The position numbers were made by a program, and so were the translations under genes. Of a DNA stretch of 64,000 bases, positions 9,072-18,400 are shown one piece after another (positions within the stretch are counted from its first letter, which is position 1; every line of letters begins with the position of its first letter). The stretch is from JALZVT01 sp039029135 (GTDB lineage Bacteria > Pseudomonadota > Gammaproteobacteria > Pseudomonadales > Azotimanducaceae): positions 1 to 64,000 of the forward strand of contig JBCCGT010000006.1 in NCBI GenBank assembly GCA_039029135.1, given 5' to 3'. The notes under the pieces were generated by a model. That model did no database searches. It was given only the letters and a program-made list of their open reading frames with translations, and was not told where the DNA came from.

Positions 9072-9575
9072 TTGAAGCAAACAATAAGAGATAGAGCAAA
9101 GAACACCGGAATGGTGGTGTCGGAAGTAGTTACGGCGATTCTCTTCGTGGTCATAGTGACCGCCGTCGGGTTCGGCATCTACGTAAACGGGGAACGCAAC
9201 GACATGGTCGACCAGGCGAAGCAGAGCATCGCCGCAATCACCGAACGCGTGCAGGCGGTAAAGGAGAGTGGCGAAGACATCGCCTGCACCAACGCTCTGG
9301 TCGACGAGGCACTGCTCGCCAACCGTTTCCTGTCGCTCGCCATCAAGGCGGTACCCGTTGACGAGGCCGATCCCGCAAGCGCCATGACCGCAGGCCTGCG
9401 CATCCGTGGCAACGAGGAGATCGACGGTCGAGACGCATACGCGACGGCCAACCTACTGTTCGAAGCACTCAAGGATGATGACCAAGCGAATCTGCGCAAG
9501 ATCAAGAAAGATGAGGACGCGCGGAGCATGAACTTCTCTGTCATGCTTTTCAAGGACGCCGTCTGTGCCGCCTGA
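9072..9575 (+). CDS. Type IV pilin-like (class III signal) protein
   Basis: Not assigned to a known family. The N-terminus has the layout of a type IV prepilin: a short charged leader (LKQTIRDRAKNTG from TTG 9072), cleavage-site Gly, Met as first mature residue, Glu at mature position 5 (MVVSE) and then about 20 hydrophobic residues (VVTAILFVVIVTAVGFGIYV). The mature part would be about 154 residues, the normal pilin length. It has one Cys after the helix (DIACTN) and one near the C-terminus (DAVCAA), like a pilin disulfide loop. The TTG has AGAAGAG upstream; GTG 9003 and ATG 9111 are other possible starts. No pilus assembly genes lie nearby, so a simple membrane-anchored protein remains possible. 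Confidence 0.5.
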   Translation: MKQTIRDRAKNTGMVVSEVVTAILFVVIVTAVGFGIYVNGERNDMVDQAKQSIAAITERVQAVKESGEDIACTNALVDEALLANRFLSLAIKAVPVDEADPASAMTAGLRIRGNEEIDGRDAYATANLLFEALKDDDQANLRKIKKDEDARSMNFSVMLFKDAVCAA

Positions 9576-9637
9576 TCAGCAAGACTTTTTTTACCAACAG
9601 CCCATTTTTTCGAACTGCAACTGAACAAAAAGCTTCG

Positions 9638-10831
9638 TTAGCCTTCCTCCTCGCTGCTTGCCGGAAACTCCGAGCTTGCCGCAAACGCCTTGTATCCAGC
9701 GGTCATCGCCCGAGCACAGTCGCCAGGCGTGCCAGCCAGGGACCCATAATCCTTGCAGGCGCCCGACATCACCTCTGGCATCTCGCGCCGTACCCAGTCA
9801 CGCGCCTGGTAGTACACCGGTTGATCGTTAGAACTGGTGTCGATCTCGACGATGTCGGCCCCAGAGAAAGACAAAGCAAAGGTGTCGGTGACATTGAATC
9901 CCGTCTCTAAGGCGAGAACCGGATCGTCCTGAACAGTGATTGGGCAACGGATCAAAGCTGCCGTCTCAGCAACGCAACCCGCGCGCTCGAGCACCTTGTA
10001 ATTGCCGCCTTCCGCCCAGCCCTGGTAGTACGCTATTCCTTCGCGAGACTCAGTAGCTGTCTCGAGATAGCTCAGCAACCGCTGCTGATCAAAGGAATAG
10101 AATGCATCAATGAAAGCCTCGGCTGTCGCGAGGTTCTGCTCAATCAAAGACGGGCCGTCGGCAAGCGCATCCCACTCCGACCATTCGATGGACCGACCAG
10201 GATAGGCAACACTCACGAACGGCCAGTCTTCCAACCAGCGCTGTGTCCATGCATATAACTCCACGTCGAACCCGTCGTCGTATTCCTGCTTGGTGACCCA
10301 GAGCTTCACTACAGCATCGAATCCCGGTTTCGTACTCGGCTGAATATAGATGCAGCCCCGCTCTCGATCGCCGTCCGGCGTTAAAACGCCGTAGGCAAAG
10401 GAATCGCGGGCTGAAAAGCGCTTTGCTTCAGTCTCCATATCGAGCATCGCCGCCGCTGCATCGATATCCGCAGTCGGCCAACTGGTGCTGCGGGTAAAGG
10501 TGCGCTGCAGATGATCGATGGACGACATATAGGCTTCGTAGTCGACGTCGACCAACTCAGGCCCTAAAGGAACAACATTAAACTGCGCAGTCTCCACCAA
10601 CGTAGGTGCATCAAATGCAGCTGGGAGAAACGGTGTAAACGCGGCTTCGGCGCCCCCTTGTAATTCCACCTCTGCAGCAGTGGTCAAACCAGAGTGCGCT
10701 TCCTGCGAGGTAGCACCATCGATTGCTGCGTCGGACGTAGCGGCGTCGCTTCCGCAACCAACGAGAGTGATCAGCAGCGTGGCTCGTACGGCCCATGCAA
10801 GCATACCCCTTCGATATACTTGCCCATCCAT
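9638..10831 (-). CDS. Lipoprotein with GNAT-like and NTF2-like domains
   Basis: A 397-residue predicted lipoprotein (lipobox LVGC about 23 residues from ATG 10831). Residues about 75-210 match the GNAT-like family recognised by SIDHLQRTF...WPTADID, RDSFAYGVLTPDG, GCIYIQPS and the ending PFVSVAYPGRSIEWSEW. The last 180 residues (SLIEQNLATAEAFIDAFYSFD onward) look like an NTF2/SnoaL-type domain with paired cysteines. An acetyltransferase-like fold on an exported lipoprotein is odd because acetyl-CoA is not periplasmic, so it may bind rather than acetylate. It lies 31 bp downstream of the second desaturase gene, suggesting one operon. Confidence 0.65.
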   Translation of the reverse strand: MDGQVYRRGMLAWAVRATLLITLVGCGSDAATSDAAIDGATSQEAHSGLTTAAEVELQGGAEAAFTPFLPAAFDAPTLVETAQFNVVPLGPELVDVDYEAYMSSIDHLQRTFTRSTSWPTADIDAAAAMLDMETEAKRFSARDSFAYGVLTPDGDRERGCIYIQPSTKPGFDAVVKLWVTKQEYDDGFDVELYAWTQRWLEDWPFVSVAYPGRSIEWSEWDALADGPSLIEQNLATAEAFIDAFYSFDQQRLLSYLETATESREGIAYYQGWAEGGNYKVLERAGCVAETAALIRCPITVQDDPVLALETGFNVTDTFALSFSGADIVEIDTSSNDQPVYYQARDWVRREMPEVMSGACKDYGSLAGTPGDCARAMTAGYKAFAASSEFPASSEEEG

Positions 10832-10862
10832 GCTCTCGGCGCTGCGGTTCTCAAAATCGTTC

Positions 10863-11885
10863 TTACAGATCAACAAGGCGTTCGCTCGAATAGAAAGGCA
10901 GCGCAAGCTGCGTTTTGATAGACAGCGGTACGGCCTTACCAGCACCTATCTGACCAACCTCCGTGTCTCCGCAATAGGTACCAAAAACGCGATCCCAAAA
11001 AATGATGTTGCAGCCATAGTTAGAATTGCTCTGGTCCAGTGCCAGAGCGTGATGCGCGTGGTGCTGCTCCGCGGTGGCGAAAAACCAGTTGTACACTGGC
11101 ATGGATCGCAGTGGCAGATTCGAATGGTTCAGGGTGCCGTTCCAGATACCGAACGCACCAGCCACCGCCATCACCGAATCGCTTGCACCCAACAACGCCA
11201 ACGCGATGGGTGGCCCAACCGCAAGCGCGAGGTACTCCAGCGGATGCGTCCTGTCACCTCGCAAACAGCCCATCTTGGTGATGTGATGATGGGTGGCATG
11301 AATGCGCCACCAAAACAGAGATTCGTGCTGTCCTCGATGCAGCCAATAGTAAAAGAATGACGAGGTAAACATCACGAGCAACGCAGACCCCACCAGGCCC
11401 AGGAATGAATCCGGTTCCAGCGTGATCTGCAAGGGCGCCGTATCGCGCAACGCGCGTATGCCTTCGGATACGGGCGTCTCGTAGAAATCTGAATACAGCG
11501 GAATCCACAGCAGGCCAGCGAAGGCGAGCCAAAAGGAGTCCTCGGCCAACTCCTTGGGTTCCAGCAGCCAGTCGTTGCGCTTTGTCCAGAGCCGCTCAGC
11601 GATCAACACCAGAGGTATTGGCAGAATGATCATGATGGCCGCAAACAGTTCCCGATAGACCCAGTCCCCAGCCACCATCATGCCGACAAGCAGCATCGAG
11701 CCGAGCACCAATACAGGCTGGGGCAACGCCCAGAGCCAATCTCGGCCAGTCAAGGGCGCCGCGCCTTCCGAATGGTCGGCCCGCGCTTGCACCTGCGGGC
11801 TCATAACTCCCGCTTCGACCTTTGATTCAGACACGTTAGACCCTCTGATTCCCATCATCCCACCAGGTCGCAAGAATCCGGCCAT
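10863..11885 (-). CDS. Sterol desaturase/fatty acid hydroxylase family protein 2
   Basis: A 340-residue paralogue of the gene at 7655-8650, with the same three histidine clusters (HRGQHE, HATHHH, EQHHAHH) and the same flanking motifs (HITKMGCLRGDRTHPLEYLA, NHSNLPLRSMPVYNW). The ATG at 11885 has GAGGTG 4-5 bases upstream. Similarity runs nearly full length, so a local duplication followed by divergence is likely. It is the first gene of a unit with the GNAT/NTF2-like lipoprotein. It should be an inner-membrane di-iron hydroxylase or desaturase acting on a lipid or isoprenoid. Confidence 0.87.
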   Translation of the reverse strand: MAGFLRPGGMMGIRGSNVSESKVEAGVMSPQVQARADHSEGAAPLTGRDWLWALPQPVLVLGSMLLVGMMVAGDWVYRELFAAIMIILPIPLVLIAERLWTKRNDWLLEPKELAEDSFWLAFAGLLWIPLYSDFYETPVSEGIRALRDTAPLQITLEPDSFLGLVGSALLVMFTSSFFYYWLHRGQHESLFWWRIHATHHHITKMGCLRGDRTHPLEYLALAVGPPIALALLGASDSVMAVAGAFGIWNGTLNHSNLPLRSMPVYNWFFATAEQHHAHHALALDQSNSNYGCNIIFWDRVFGTYCGDTEVGQIGAGKAVPLSIKTQLALPFYSSERLVDL

Positions 11886-12106
11886 GTCACCTCAGTCGTC
11901 CAGAATCGCATCATGACGCGCATAAAGGCCATATATTTCATAGCCTTAAAAGTGGTCGAACAGCTTTCACCTGACGCATCTCTCAGGGCCTCAAGGCACT
12001 ATCGCCGTGCAGAGGCTGCCCCAACGTGGGAAGGACGCCTTATTGTTGGGCGCAGCACAAAGTAAATTTCTCCCCTACACTCTCCCGTGGAGAGAGGAGA
12101 AAAATT

Positions 12107-12361
12107 GTGGTCATACCGAAGTATTTCGGCATGGCTGCTGTGCTGTTGCTTTTGTGCCTGGGTGGTTGTGCCACCCGCCACGAAGTCGAACACGCGTCAA
12201 AGTCAGGCGCGTCACCGCTACAACAGGCTCAGCAGCTACAGGCTAAGCAAGCCCGCAACGGACAATGCCCGCGAGGCACTATGAGAGTTTGCGATCGACG
12301 GAAGTCGATCGGCTGCCGCTGCGGCGGCATGCAAAATCTGAAGGTCCTCATCGGCGGCTGA
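12107..12361 (+). CDS. Small Cys-rich lipoprotein
   Basis: An 84-residue predicted lipoprotein starting at GTG 12107, behind a strong GAGGAG site 7 bases upstream. The signal peptide ends in the lipobox LGGC. After a Gln-rich linker (QQAQQLQAKQA) the C-terminus carries four cysteines (QCPRGTMRVC and GCRCGG), a pattern seen in small envelope lipoproteins of gammaproteobacteria. No function is known to me. It is convergent with the ABC transporter operon. Confidence 0.6.
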   Translation: MVIPKYFGMAAVLLLLCLGGCATRHEVEHASKSGASPLQQAQQLQAKQARNGQCPRGTMRVCDRRKSIGCRCGGMQNLKVLIGG

Positions 12362-12394
12362 ACATCTGGACCGGGCGTATCCCTCGGTTGAGAA

Positions 12395-13192
12395 CTAAGC
12401 CACCTCCGCTTCGATACCAATCAAGGTCTCGAGTTCTTGTAGTGCACGACCGAAATCCGCTTGCGCTCGTATCTCCGCGTTGCGAGGGTGATCAAACGGC
12501 ACTTCTTTGATGCACTTCACCCGCCCGGGATTCGGCTCCAGCACGATAATCCTGTCGGCCATGATCAGCGCCTCTTCAAGGTCGTGGGTGACGAAAACTA
12601 CCGTGAAGCCTACGCGCCGCCAGAGTTCGCTCAGGTGCTGCTGCATCCGCCGCCGCGTCATGAAATCCAGCGCACCAAAAGGTTCGTCCATGAGTAGCAA
12701 CTCAGGCTGCGGGGCCAGCGCGCGCGCGATGGCGACCCGCTGCTGCATACCGCCGGATAACTCCGAGGGGTAGTGGTCCTCGTAGTCCTGAAGCGAGACC
12801 AACGCCAGCAGTTCGCGCGCGCGTTCCTGCGCTCCGGCCTGTTCATCGCCGCGTGAACGCAAACCAAACAATACATTTTCCAGCACGGTCAGCCAGGGGA
12901 AAAGTGTGAACTGCTGAAACACCATGCCCCGATCAGGACCCGGCGCCAAGATGGGCTGTCCGTGCAGAAGCGCGCGTCCGCTCGTCGCGGACTCAAGCCC
13001 TGCGACAATGCGGGCAAGGGTCGACTTTCCACATCCAGATGCACCGATGATCGCCACGAACTCGCCCTTCGCGACTTCGACATCGATATTGGAGAGAACC
13101 TTGTGCCCAGCGGTTGACCCTGCAGACACAAACGTCTTGGTAAGCCCTTCCAGGCGAAGAAGGGGCGCCCTGCGAACAGAGTCCCTACGCAC
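12395..13192 (-). CDS. ABC transporter ATPase, NitT/TauT family
   Basis: A 265-residue ATP-binding subunit of the SsuB/TauB/NrtD class. Walker A is GASGCGKST, the signature is LSGGMQQRVAIARAL and Walker B is LLLMDEPFGALD followed by the H-loop VTHDLEEA. It starts with GTG at 13192, overlapping the permease stop by 8 bases, so it is translated from the same message. It would energise the importer formed with the two genes upstream. Members of this class import nitrate, sulfonates, pyrimidine precursors or guanidine. Confidence 0.9.
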   Translation of the reverse strand: MRRDSVRRAPLLRLEGLTKTFVSAGSTAGHKVLSNIDVEVAKGEFVAIIGASGCGKSTLARIVAGLESATSGRALLHGQPILAPGPDRGMVFQQFTLFPWLTVLENVLFGLRSRGDEQAGAQERARELLALVSLQDYEDHYPSELSGGMQQRVAIARALAPQPELLLMDEPFGALDFMTRRRMQQHLSELWRRVGFTVVFVTHDLEEALIMADRIIVLEPNPGRVKCIKEVPFDHPRNAEIRAQADFGRALQELETLIGIEAEVA

Positions 13193-14279
13193 CAGCAGCG
13201 ACCCTTCGCGATTCCCACGGGAACAGTCGACGACCTAGCCAAGCAAGGAGTACATCGCTAAGAAGTCCGATCAGGCCGATGACGAGAATTGCCGCGAATA
13301 CTTCATCGAAATTCTTGTAGCGAGCCTGTTGGGTGATAAACCAGGTTATACCCGAAGAGCTGCCAACCAGCTCCGCGACAATGAGATAGGTCCACGCCCA
13401 GCCCAGCAGGATTCGCAGATCTCTAAACAAACGCGGCGCGCTGCCGGGCAACACGACCGACAGCAGTATGCGGCGATGGTTGGCACCCAGTGTTTGCGCC
13501 GCATCGATGAGCGGTTGTGCGAGCCCACGCGCCGTGTTGGCAGTGATCAATACCAACTGAAAGAAGGTCCCAATGAAAATGATCGCAATCTTCGGCGCGT
13601 CGTAGATACCAAGGATCGCAACACACAACGCCCCGAACGCGGGCGCGGGGAAGTAGCGAAAGAACTCCACGAAAGGTTCAATGAGATGCGAAAGCGTTGG
13701 GTAGGTCCCGCACAGGACTCCCAACGGCAGCCCAAACAGGCAAGACAGAATAAAACCCCAGGCGATGATAGAAACGCTGTGCATCAGGCTAACATGCAAC
13801 CACTCCTCGCTACGCTTGTCGGGCCGCTCGCCAAAAGCCGAAAACAGGGCACTGACGACCTCGTGTGGAGCCGGTAGGTAGATAGGATTGCTGCGCACTC
13901 CCTCAGGTGGAGCTACACCCGCCGCAAGTGCGGCGACACGTTCGGACTCAAACTGCTCGCGGTCCACGCGCATGCCTACCTGCAAGTAGTCTACGGAACC
14001 CGGCTCGACAACCTCGATCTGCGGATGCCAGACAAAGGGCACGTAGCTGACGATGCACCACAACGCGAGTGGCAGCAGAAACGATGCAGCGACCATGAGG
14101 CGGCGTTGCCATATCTGCAGCTTGGCCCGGGGAATCCACCAGCTCGTAGGCGACTTGTTTGCTCGGACTGCCGCCGATTCGGCGGGGGTTACTCCGCCGC
14201 CCCCTCTCGGCCGGCGCGCCATCTCCTCCGCGAGTAGGGTGGTCGCGGCAGCGGGCGGTTCAGCGGTAGAAGGAGGCAT
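13185..14279 (-). CDS. ABC transporter permease, NitT/TauT family
   Basis: A permease of about 364 residues with the BPD_transp_1 fold. The EAA loop is visible in ANTARGLAQPLIDAAQTLGANHRRILLSVVLPGSAPRLF. A cytoplasmic N-terminal extension of some 50 residues precedes the first helix (LMVAASFLLPLALWCIVSY), and a periplasmic insert separates it from the core helices. ATG 14279 overlaps the end of the binding-protein gene by 20 bases; ATG 14222, directly behind GGAGGAG, is another candidate start. Confidence 0.86.
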   Translation of the reverse strand: MPPSTAEPPAAATTLLAEEMARRPRGGGGVTPAESAAVRANKSPTSWWIPRAKLQIWQRRLMVAASFLLPLALWCIVSYVPFVWHPQIEVVEPGSVDYLQVGMRVDREQFESERVAALAAGVAPPEGVRSNPIYLPAPHEVVSALFSAFGERPDKRSEEWLHVSLMHSVSIIAWGFILSCLFGLPLGVLCGTYPTLSHLIEPFVEFFRYFPAPAFGALCVAILGIYDAPKIAIIFIGTFFQLVLITANTARGLAQPLIDAAQTLGANHRRILLSVVLPGSAPRLFRDLRILLGWAWTYLIVAELVGSSSGITWFITQQARYKNFDEVFAAILVIGLIGLLSDVLLAWLGRRLFPWESRRVAAGA

Positions 14280-15234
14280 CGACAAATCCCGCAGGATCGA
14301 ACTCAGCGTCGTAAACGCCGTAGCTGCGATTAAACTGGTGAGCAAGGCGGGTGGACCCGAGCAGCGTTCCAAGCCCATCGCCCTCGCCAAGCATCCGCGC
14401 CTGTGCTTCCGCCCGGCTCAGAAACTGCGTACCACCCATAAAGGTCGCATATTGTTCGCCCGACAACCCCACGCGCGCCGCCATGATCTCAAGGGCATCC
14501 TCGCGCTGAGCGGGATCCTCGAGATAGTCCACGATGCGATACCAAACTTCCACGATCCGCTGCCAGTCTTGCTTGCGCGTAGCGAGGCTTTCGGGCGCGA
14601 CGGCGAGCGTGTCATAGATCAGGCCGGGCACGTCGGCGGAGGTGAAAATGGCTTTTGAGCCAGGAAGAGCCGCCAGGGCTTGCGAAGAATTAGGCTGCCA
14701 CGCGACTATCGCATCGACACCGCCGGAAGATAGAACGAGGGGCGTTTCGTTCGTCGGCACATTCACCAACTCAACGTCTTTTTCTGTCAAGCCAGCGCTT
14801 TCCAACGCCTGTAGCAGTAGAAGATGACCAACGAAACCGATCTCGACGCCCACCCGTTTGCCTTTTAGACCGGCGATATCTTCAATACCTGGACTGGCGA
14901 CGATCATGTCGTTGCCATTGCTAAAGTCGTTGAGCAGCAACATGACCGCGCGTCGGCCAGAGGCGCCAGTAACCAGCGTGTCGCCGTTGGTCATAGCCAC
15001 GGCATCTAGCTGGCCTGCCGCAAACGCATCCATCGATGCCACGTAGTCGAACCACTCAAACTGCACATCGACGCCCGCTTCAGCAAACCAGCCTTTTTCG
15101 ATAGCGACCTCCCAGGCCACCCAGCCGGGCCAGTCGCTATAGCCGATGCGAAGCGGTTGGCTAGAGTGTCCGCAGCCCGCGCAGAGCAGGATGGTCAGCG
15201 CTGTAAGTACTCTGGTAAGCGTTACGTACCTCAT
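14260..15234 (-). CDS. ABC substrate-binding lipoprotein, NitT/TauT family
   Basis: A 324-residue periplasmic binding protein (SsuA/THI5-like, NMT1 type) anchored as a lipoprotein (LLCAGC). Typical family segments are RIGYSDWPGWVAWEVAIEKGWF, DAVAMTNGDTLVTGASGR and GKRVGVEIGFVGHLLLLQAL. ATG 15234 has GGGG 4-8 bases upstream. It is the first gene of the importer. Because the cluster upstream encodes guanidine/urea carboxylation, the ligand is probably guanidine or a guanidino compound, but that is inferred from context. Confidence 0.87.
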   Translation of the reverse strand: MRYVTLTRVLTALTILLCAGCGHSSQPLRIGYSDWPGWVAWEVAIEKGWFAEAGVDVQFEWFDYVASMDAFAAGQLDAVAMTNGDTLVTGASGRRAVMLLLNDFSNGNDMIVASPGIEDIAGLKGKRVGVEIGFVGHLLLLQALESAGLTEKDVELVNVPTNETPLVLSSGGVDAIVAWQPNSSQALAALPGSKAIFTSADVPGLIYDTLAVAPESLATRKQDWQRIVEVWYRIVDYLEDPAQREDALEIMAARVGLSGEQYATFMGGTQFLSRAEAQARMLGEGDGLGTLLGSTRLAHQFNRSYGVYDAEFDPAGFVDASFYR

Positions 15235-15361
15235 CTTTCCCCCGAAATTACCGTGCACCTCGGCTTAGCGCCTTGCACCCTACGAACGTGGGGTCTCTCA
15301 CGACCGTCGTTTGACTATTACCGAAAGATGCAAAACGCGGGCCGCAGCGGCAGCGGTCAGC

Positions 15362-15406
15362 GGCGGGTGGTGACCCGCCTTGCGCGCCCCTAATTGGCGC
15401 GCAAGG
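15362..15406 (-). promoter_or_regulatory. Paired hairpins between receptor and importer genes
   Basis: Two adjacent perfect hairpins. One has 7-base arms GGCGGGT and ACCCGCC (15362-15368, 15373-15379) with a 4-base loop. The other has 11-base arms CCTTGCGCGCC and GGCGCGCAAGG (15378-15388, 15396-15406) with a 7-base loop. They share two bases, so both cannot form fully at once. They sit between the TonB receptor stop and the importer start, where a terminator, attenuator or mRNA-processing element would act. There is no T tract on the minus strand. Confidence 0.5.
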
Positions 15407-15454
15407 CTGCTGCTTTCGCACCTGATCAGGACAATCCGGCACCCGCCATAGCCA

Positions 15455-18400
15455 CTATTGCAGCGTGACGCTGAACCCAAGGAAGAAGTAGCGACCCACC
15501 GGACTGACCGGATACGCGCGTTCGGAGATGAACGGCTCCTCGTCGGTGATGTTGTTCACACCACCAAATGCGGTGTAGCGCTCGCGCGTGTATGACGCTC
15601 GGAAGTCGTGTATGAACGTCGAGCTATCTGTAAAAGCGCTCGGTCCAAAGTTCTCTCGCGCCGTTTCAATTTCCGCGCCGTCTTCGTATGTGAGCAACTG
15701 GCGACTCATGTACTGCGTCGTCCAGTTAATGCTGAAGGGCCCGCGGCCAGCGGTTAGCGAAAGTAATGCCGCATCTTCTGGCCTTCGCATCTCACCCAGT
15801 TCATCATCTACGGAATCCGGCTCGCCGGGTGAACCGCTCTCGATCAACTCGAGGGTCTGTACATTCGTCCACGTGAGCAGCGCAGAGAAGTCGGTCTGCA
15901 GCGCGTTGAACTCATAAAGCGCTGTGATATCTAAGCCCTCGTAGTTTGCGGCACCAAAGTTCAGCTGTATCTGCCGCAGGAAGTCCAACCCACCAGATTG
16001 GGCAGACGCCGGATCGTCGTTGCGACTCACCAGGCCACAGAAGTCATTGTTCAAACTCGCCGAGTCATAGCAGCGGTTGACGATGTTCTGAGCGGAGACG
16101 TCCAGGATCGCATCTTCGATGCTAATGTCGATGTAGTCGACGCTGAGCGTGAGGCCTTCCAGAAAACGCGGCGTGATGACGACACCGATGCTGGTGGTTT
16201 CACCGGTCTCGGGCTCCAGATCCGGGTTACCTCCGATAGACCCGGGGAATCCGGCCGATAGCGGGTCTTCGAAAGCGAAATTACCCTGGGCATCGAACAG
16301 GTTGTCATTCGTCACGCCATTCGCTTGTAGATCGGCAACACAGTTCGCCTGACGCACCGCGGGATCCGGCGCTACTGCAATGTTGTTCGCGTCACAGGGA
16401 TCGTCAGGCCGAAAGCGCGCACCCTGCTCGGGGGAAAACAGCTCAAACAAATTCGGCACGCGAACGGCTTCCGTAAACGTATAGCGGAACCGTAGATCGG
16501 ACGTCGGTGCCCAGCTAACACCGTACTTGTAAGTGTCGTTAGCACCGAATACCGAGTTATCGCTGCGTCGGTAGGCCAGATCCAGGCTCAGCTCAAGCGC
16601 TCCAGGAACATCAGCGAGTAGCGGAACCGAGAACTCGAAGAAGAAATCGAAGAAGTCATAGTCGTTTCCACTGGAAATCAAACGGGTGGACGGCTGCGGG
16701 CCCAGGCTCGCCGCTTCGCTCACGCTACCCACCAGATCACCTGCCGAGAACGCTTGACCATCAAAGGTGACACCAGAGACCGGCAATATGCCCTGATCCA
16801 GGTCGCCAAACGACTGCTTGGTGCGTTCTTCGCGCCACTCCAACCCCGCTACGAACCCAATCGGGCCCGCAGGCAGGCTGAACCAGGGTGACGAGTCACC
16901 CGCCACAAAGCCTGAGAAAACGAGCTGCTCGATCTCTTCGTCAACGACGCGATCGTAGGTGACGAAGTCGATAGACTCCTGAGACATCGCGCCGCGACCG
17001 CCCCAGATGTTCATCGGCCGGCACTGACCATCGCCGGGCTGAAAAGTGAAGAACGAAGAAGGATTGCCGCCGCCAACGAACTGAAAGATGTTAAACGGCG
17101 TCGTACGAGGGAAGGCGGACGCGTCGAGATCAGACCGGCAAACGGGCTGACCGGTCGCTGGATCGGTAACCGCGTCAATCGCGGCGAAGAAACGATCCGC
17201 AATCATCTCTTCACGGTCGATCATTTTGCGATCAAACTTCCCGTAGTTTCCGCTGATCTCGTAGCTGAAAACATCGCTTAAGTCGCCCTGCAAGCCAACT
17301 ACAAAACGTATGGTTTCCCGCTCGTTCGTTGTCAGGTTCTCCCCCCAGTCTTCGCTATCGCGCGAGATGTGTAGGCCCCCATCTATGCCAGCGAAACCAA
17401 GACCCGCGTTGTTAACAAACGCGGCGAGCTCGGCTGGCAGGAAAGGGTTGTCCGGTGCGCCGTACAGAAGATCGGTGAAATTGTGGACCCCTTCGATCGC
17501 TTCAACCTCCTGGTATATGTACTTGCTCTCCCAGAAAAGGGATGCACGATCGGTCAGATCGTAGTAGCCATTGATGTCAACTGACCACTGCTCACGCTCG
17601 GGAATGGAATGAATGTTGTTGGGTCGAATGTAGCTTTGTTCGGCACCAAAGTGGTTGAAGGATCCGGCCACCAAACCGTCCTGGTAGGGTCCAAGAGAGC
17701 CATCTTCGCCAATCACCCAACAACCGCCAGCGATACCGAAAGCTCCAGCGCCATCGAGAGAGCTGTTGTAACCGGTGAAGCTTTGCAAACAGTCGCTGGT
17801 ACCGTCACCGTCGAGATCGGGTTCCGCCCCAAGGCCGGTCTCTACGCCAAAATCGCCCAGGGCAACAACCCCATAGGGCGACGTGATATTGAACGTTCTT
17901 CCCGGCAGGATGGCCTGGGGAAACGCGTTGGCCGCCCGCGTGAAGAGTGCCTGCTCTTCGCTGGTTAAACTAGGAACGCTGCCAAACTCGGCGGTGTAGT
18001 CCGCAACGAATGTATCTACATCTGGAATGCGCAGGCCCCAGGGAAATAGACCAGTCGCGTTAAAGTCATAGAACTGTGCGAGATTGGGCGTGCTCACGCC
18101 AATCTCACCACGCTGAAATCGCAGCGCAGGGTTTTGATCATCGTTCGCGAGGCGATTGTCGCGAGTGAAGCTGCGATCGCCCATCAGTAGGCCGTTGTCG
18201 TTCTGATACTGCACAGCTACCGTGATATTGCCGCGCCCATCGGCAAAGTTCTTCCCGCCAACCAGCGACAAACCGCCACCAGCGTTGTCGCCTGCGCCGG
18301 CGAGCCCGCCCTGCAGCCCAAGCTCCAGGCCCTCGAAATCGTCTTTCAGTACAAAGTTGACGACGCCTGTTACCGCATCAGAACCATAGATGGCAGAGGC

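Noticed and set aside
8796..9080. 94-codon minus-strand frame with a hydrophobic stretch
   Set aside because: It overlaps the start of the pilin-like gene, has no ribosome binding site and its composition looks random.
15235..15454. Possible guanidine-I (ykkC) or mini-ykkC riboswitch before the importer
   Set aside because: I looked for the conserved ykkC core segments and paired ACGR loops by eye here and upstream of 26089 and found none. A covariance-model search could still overturn this.
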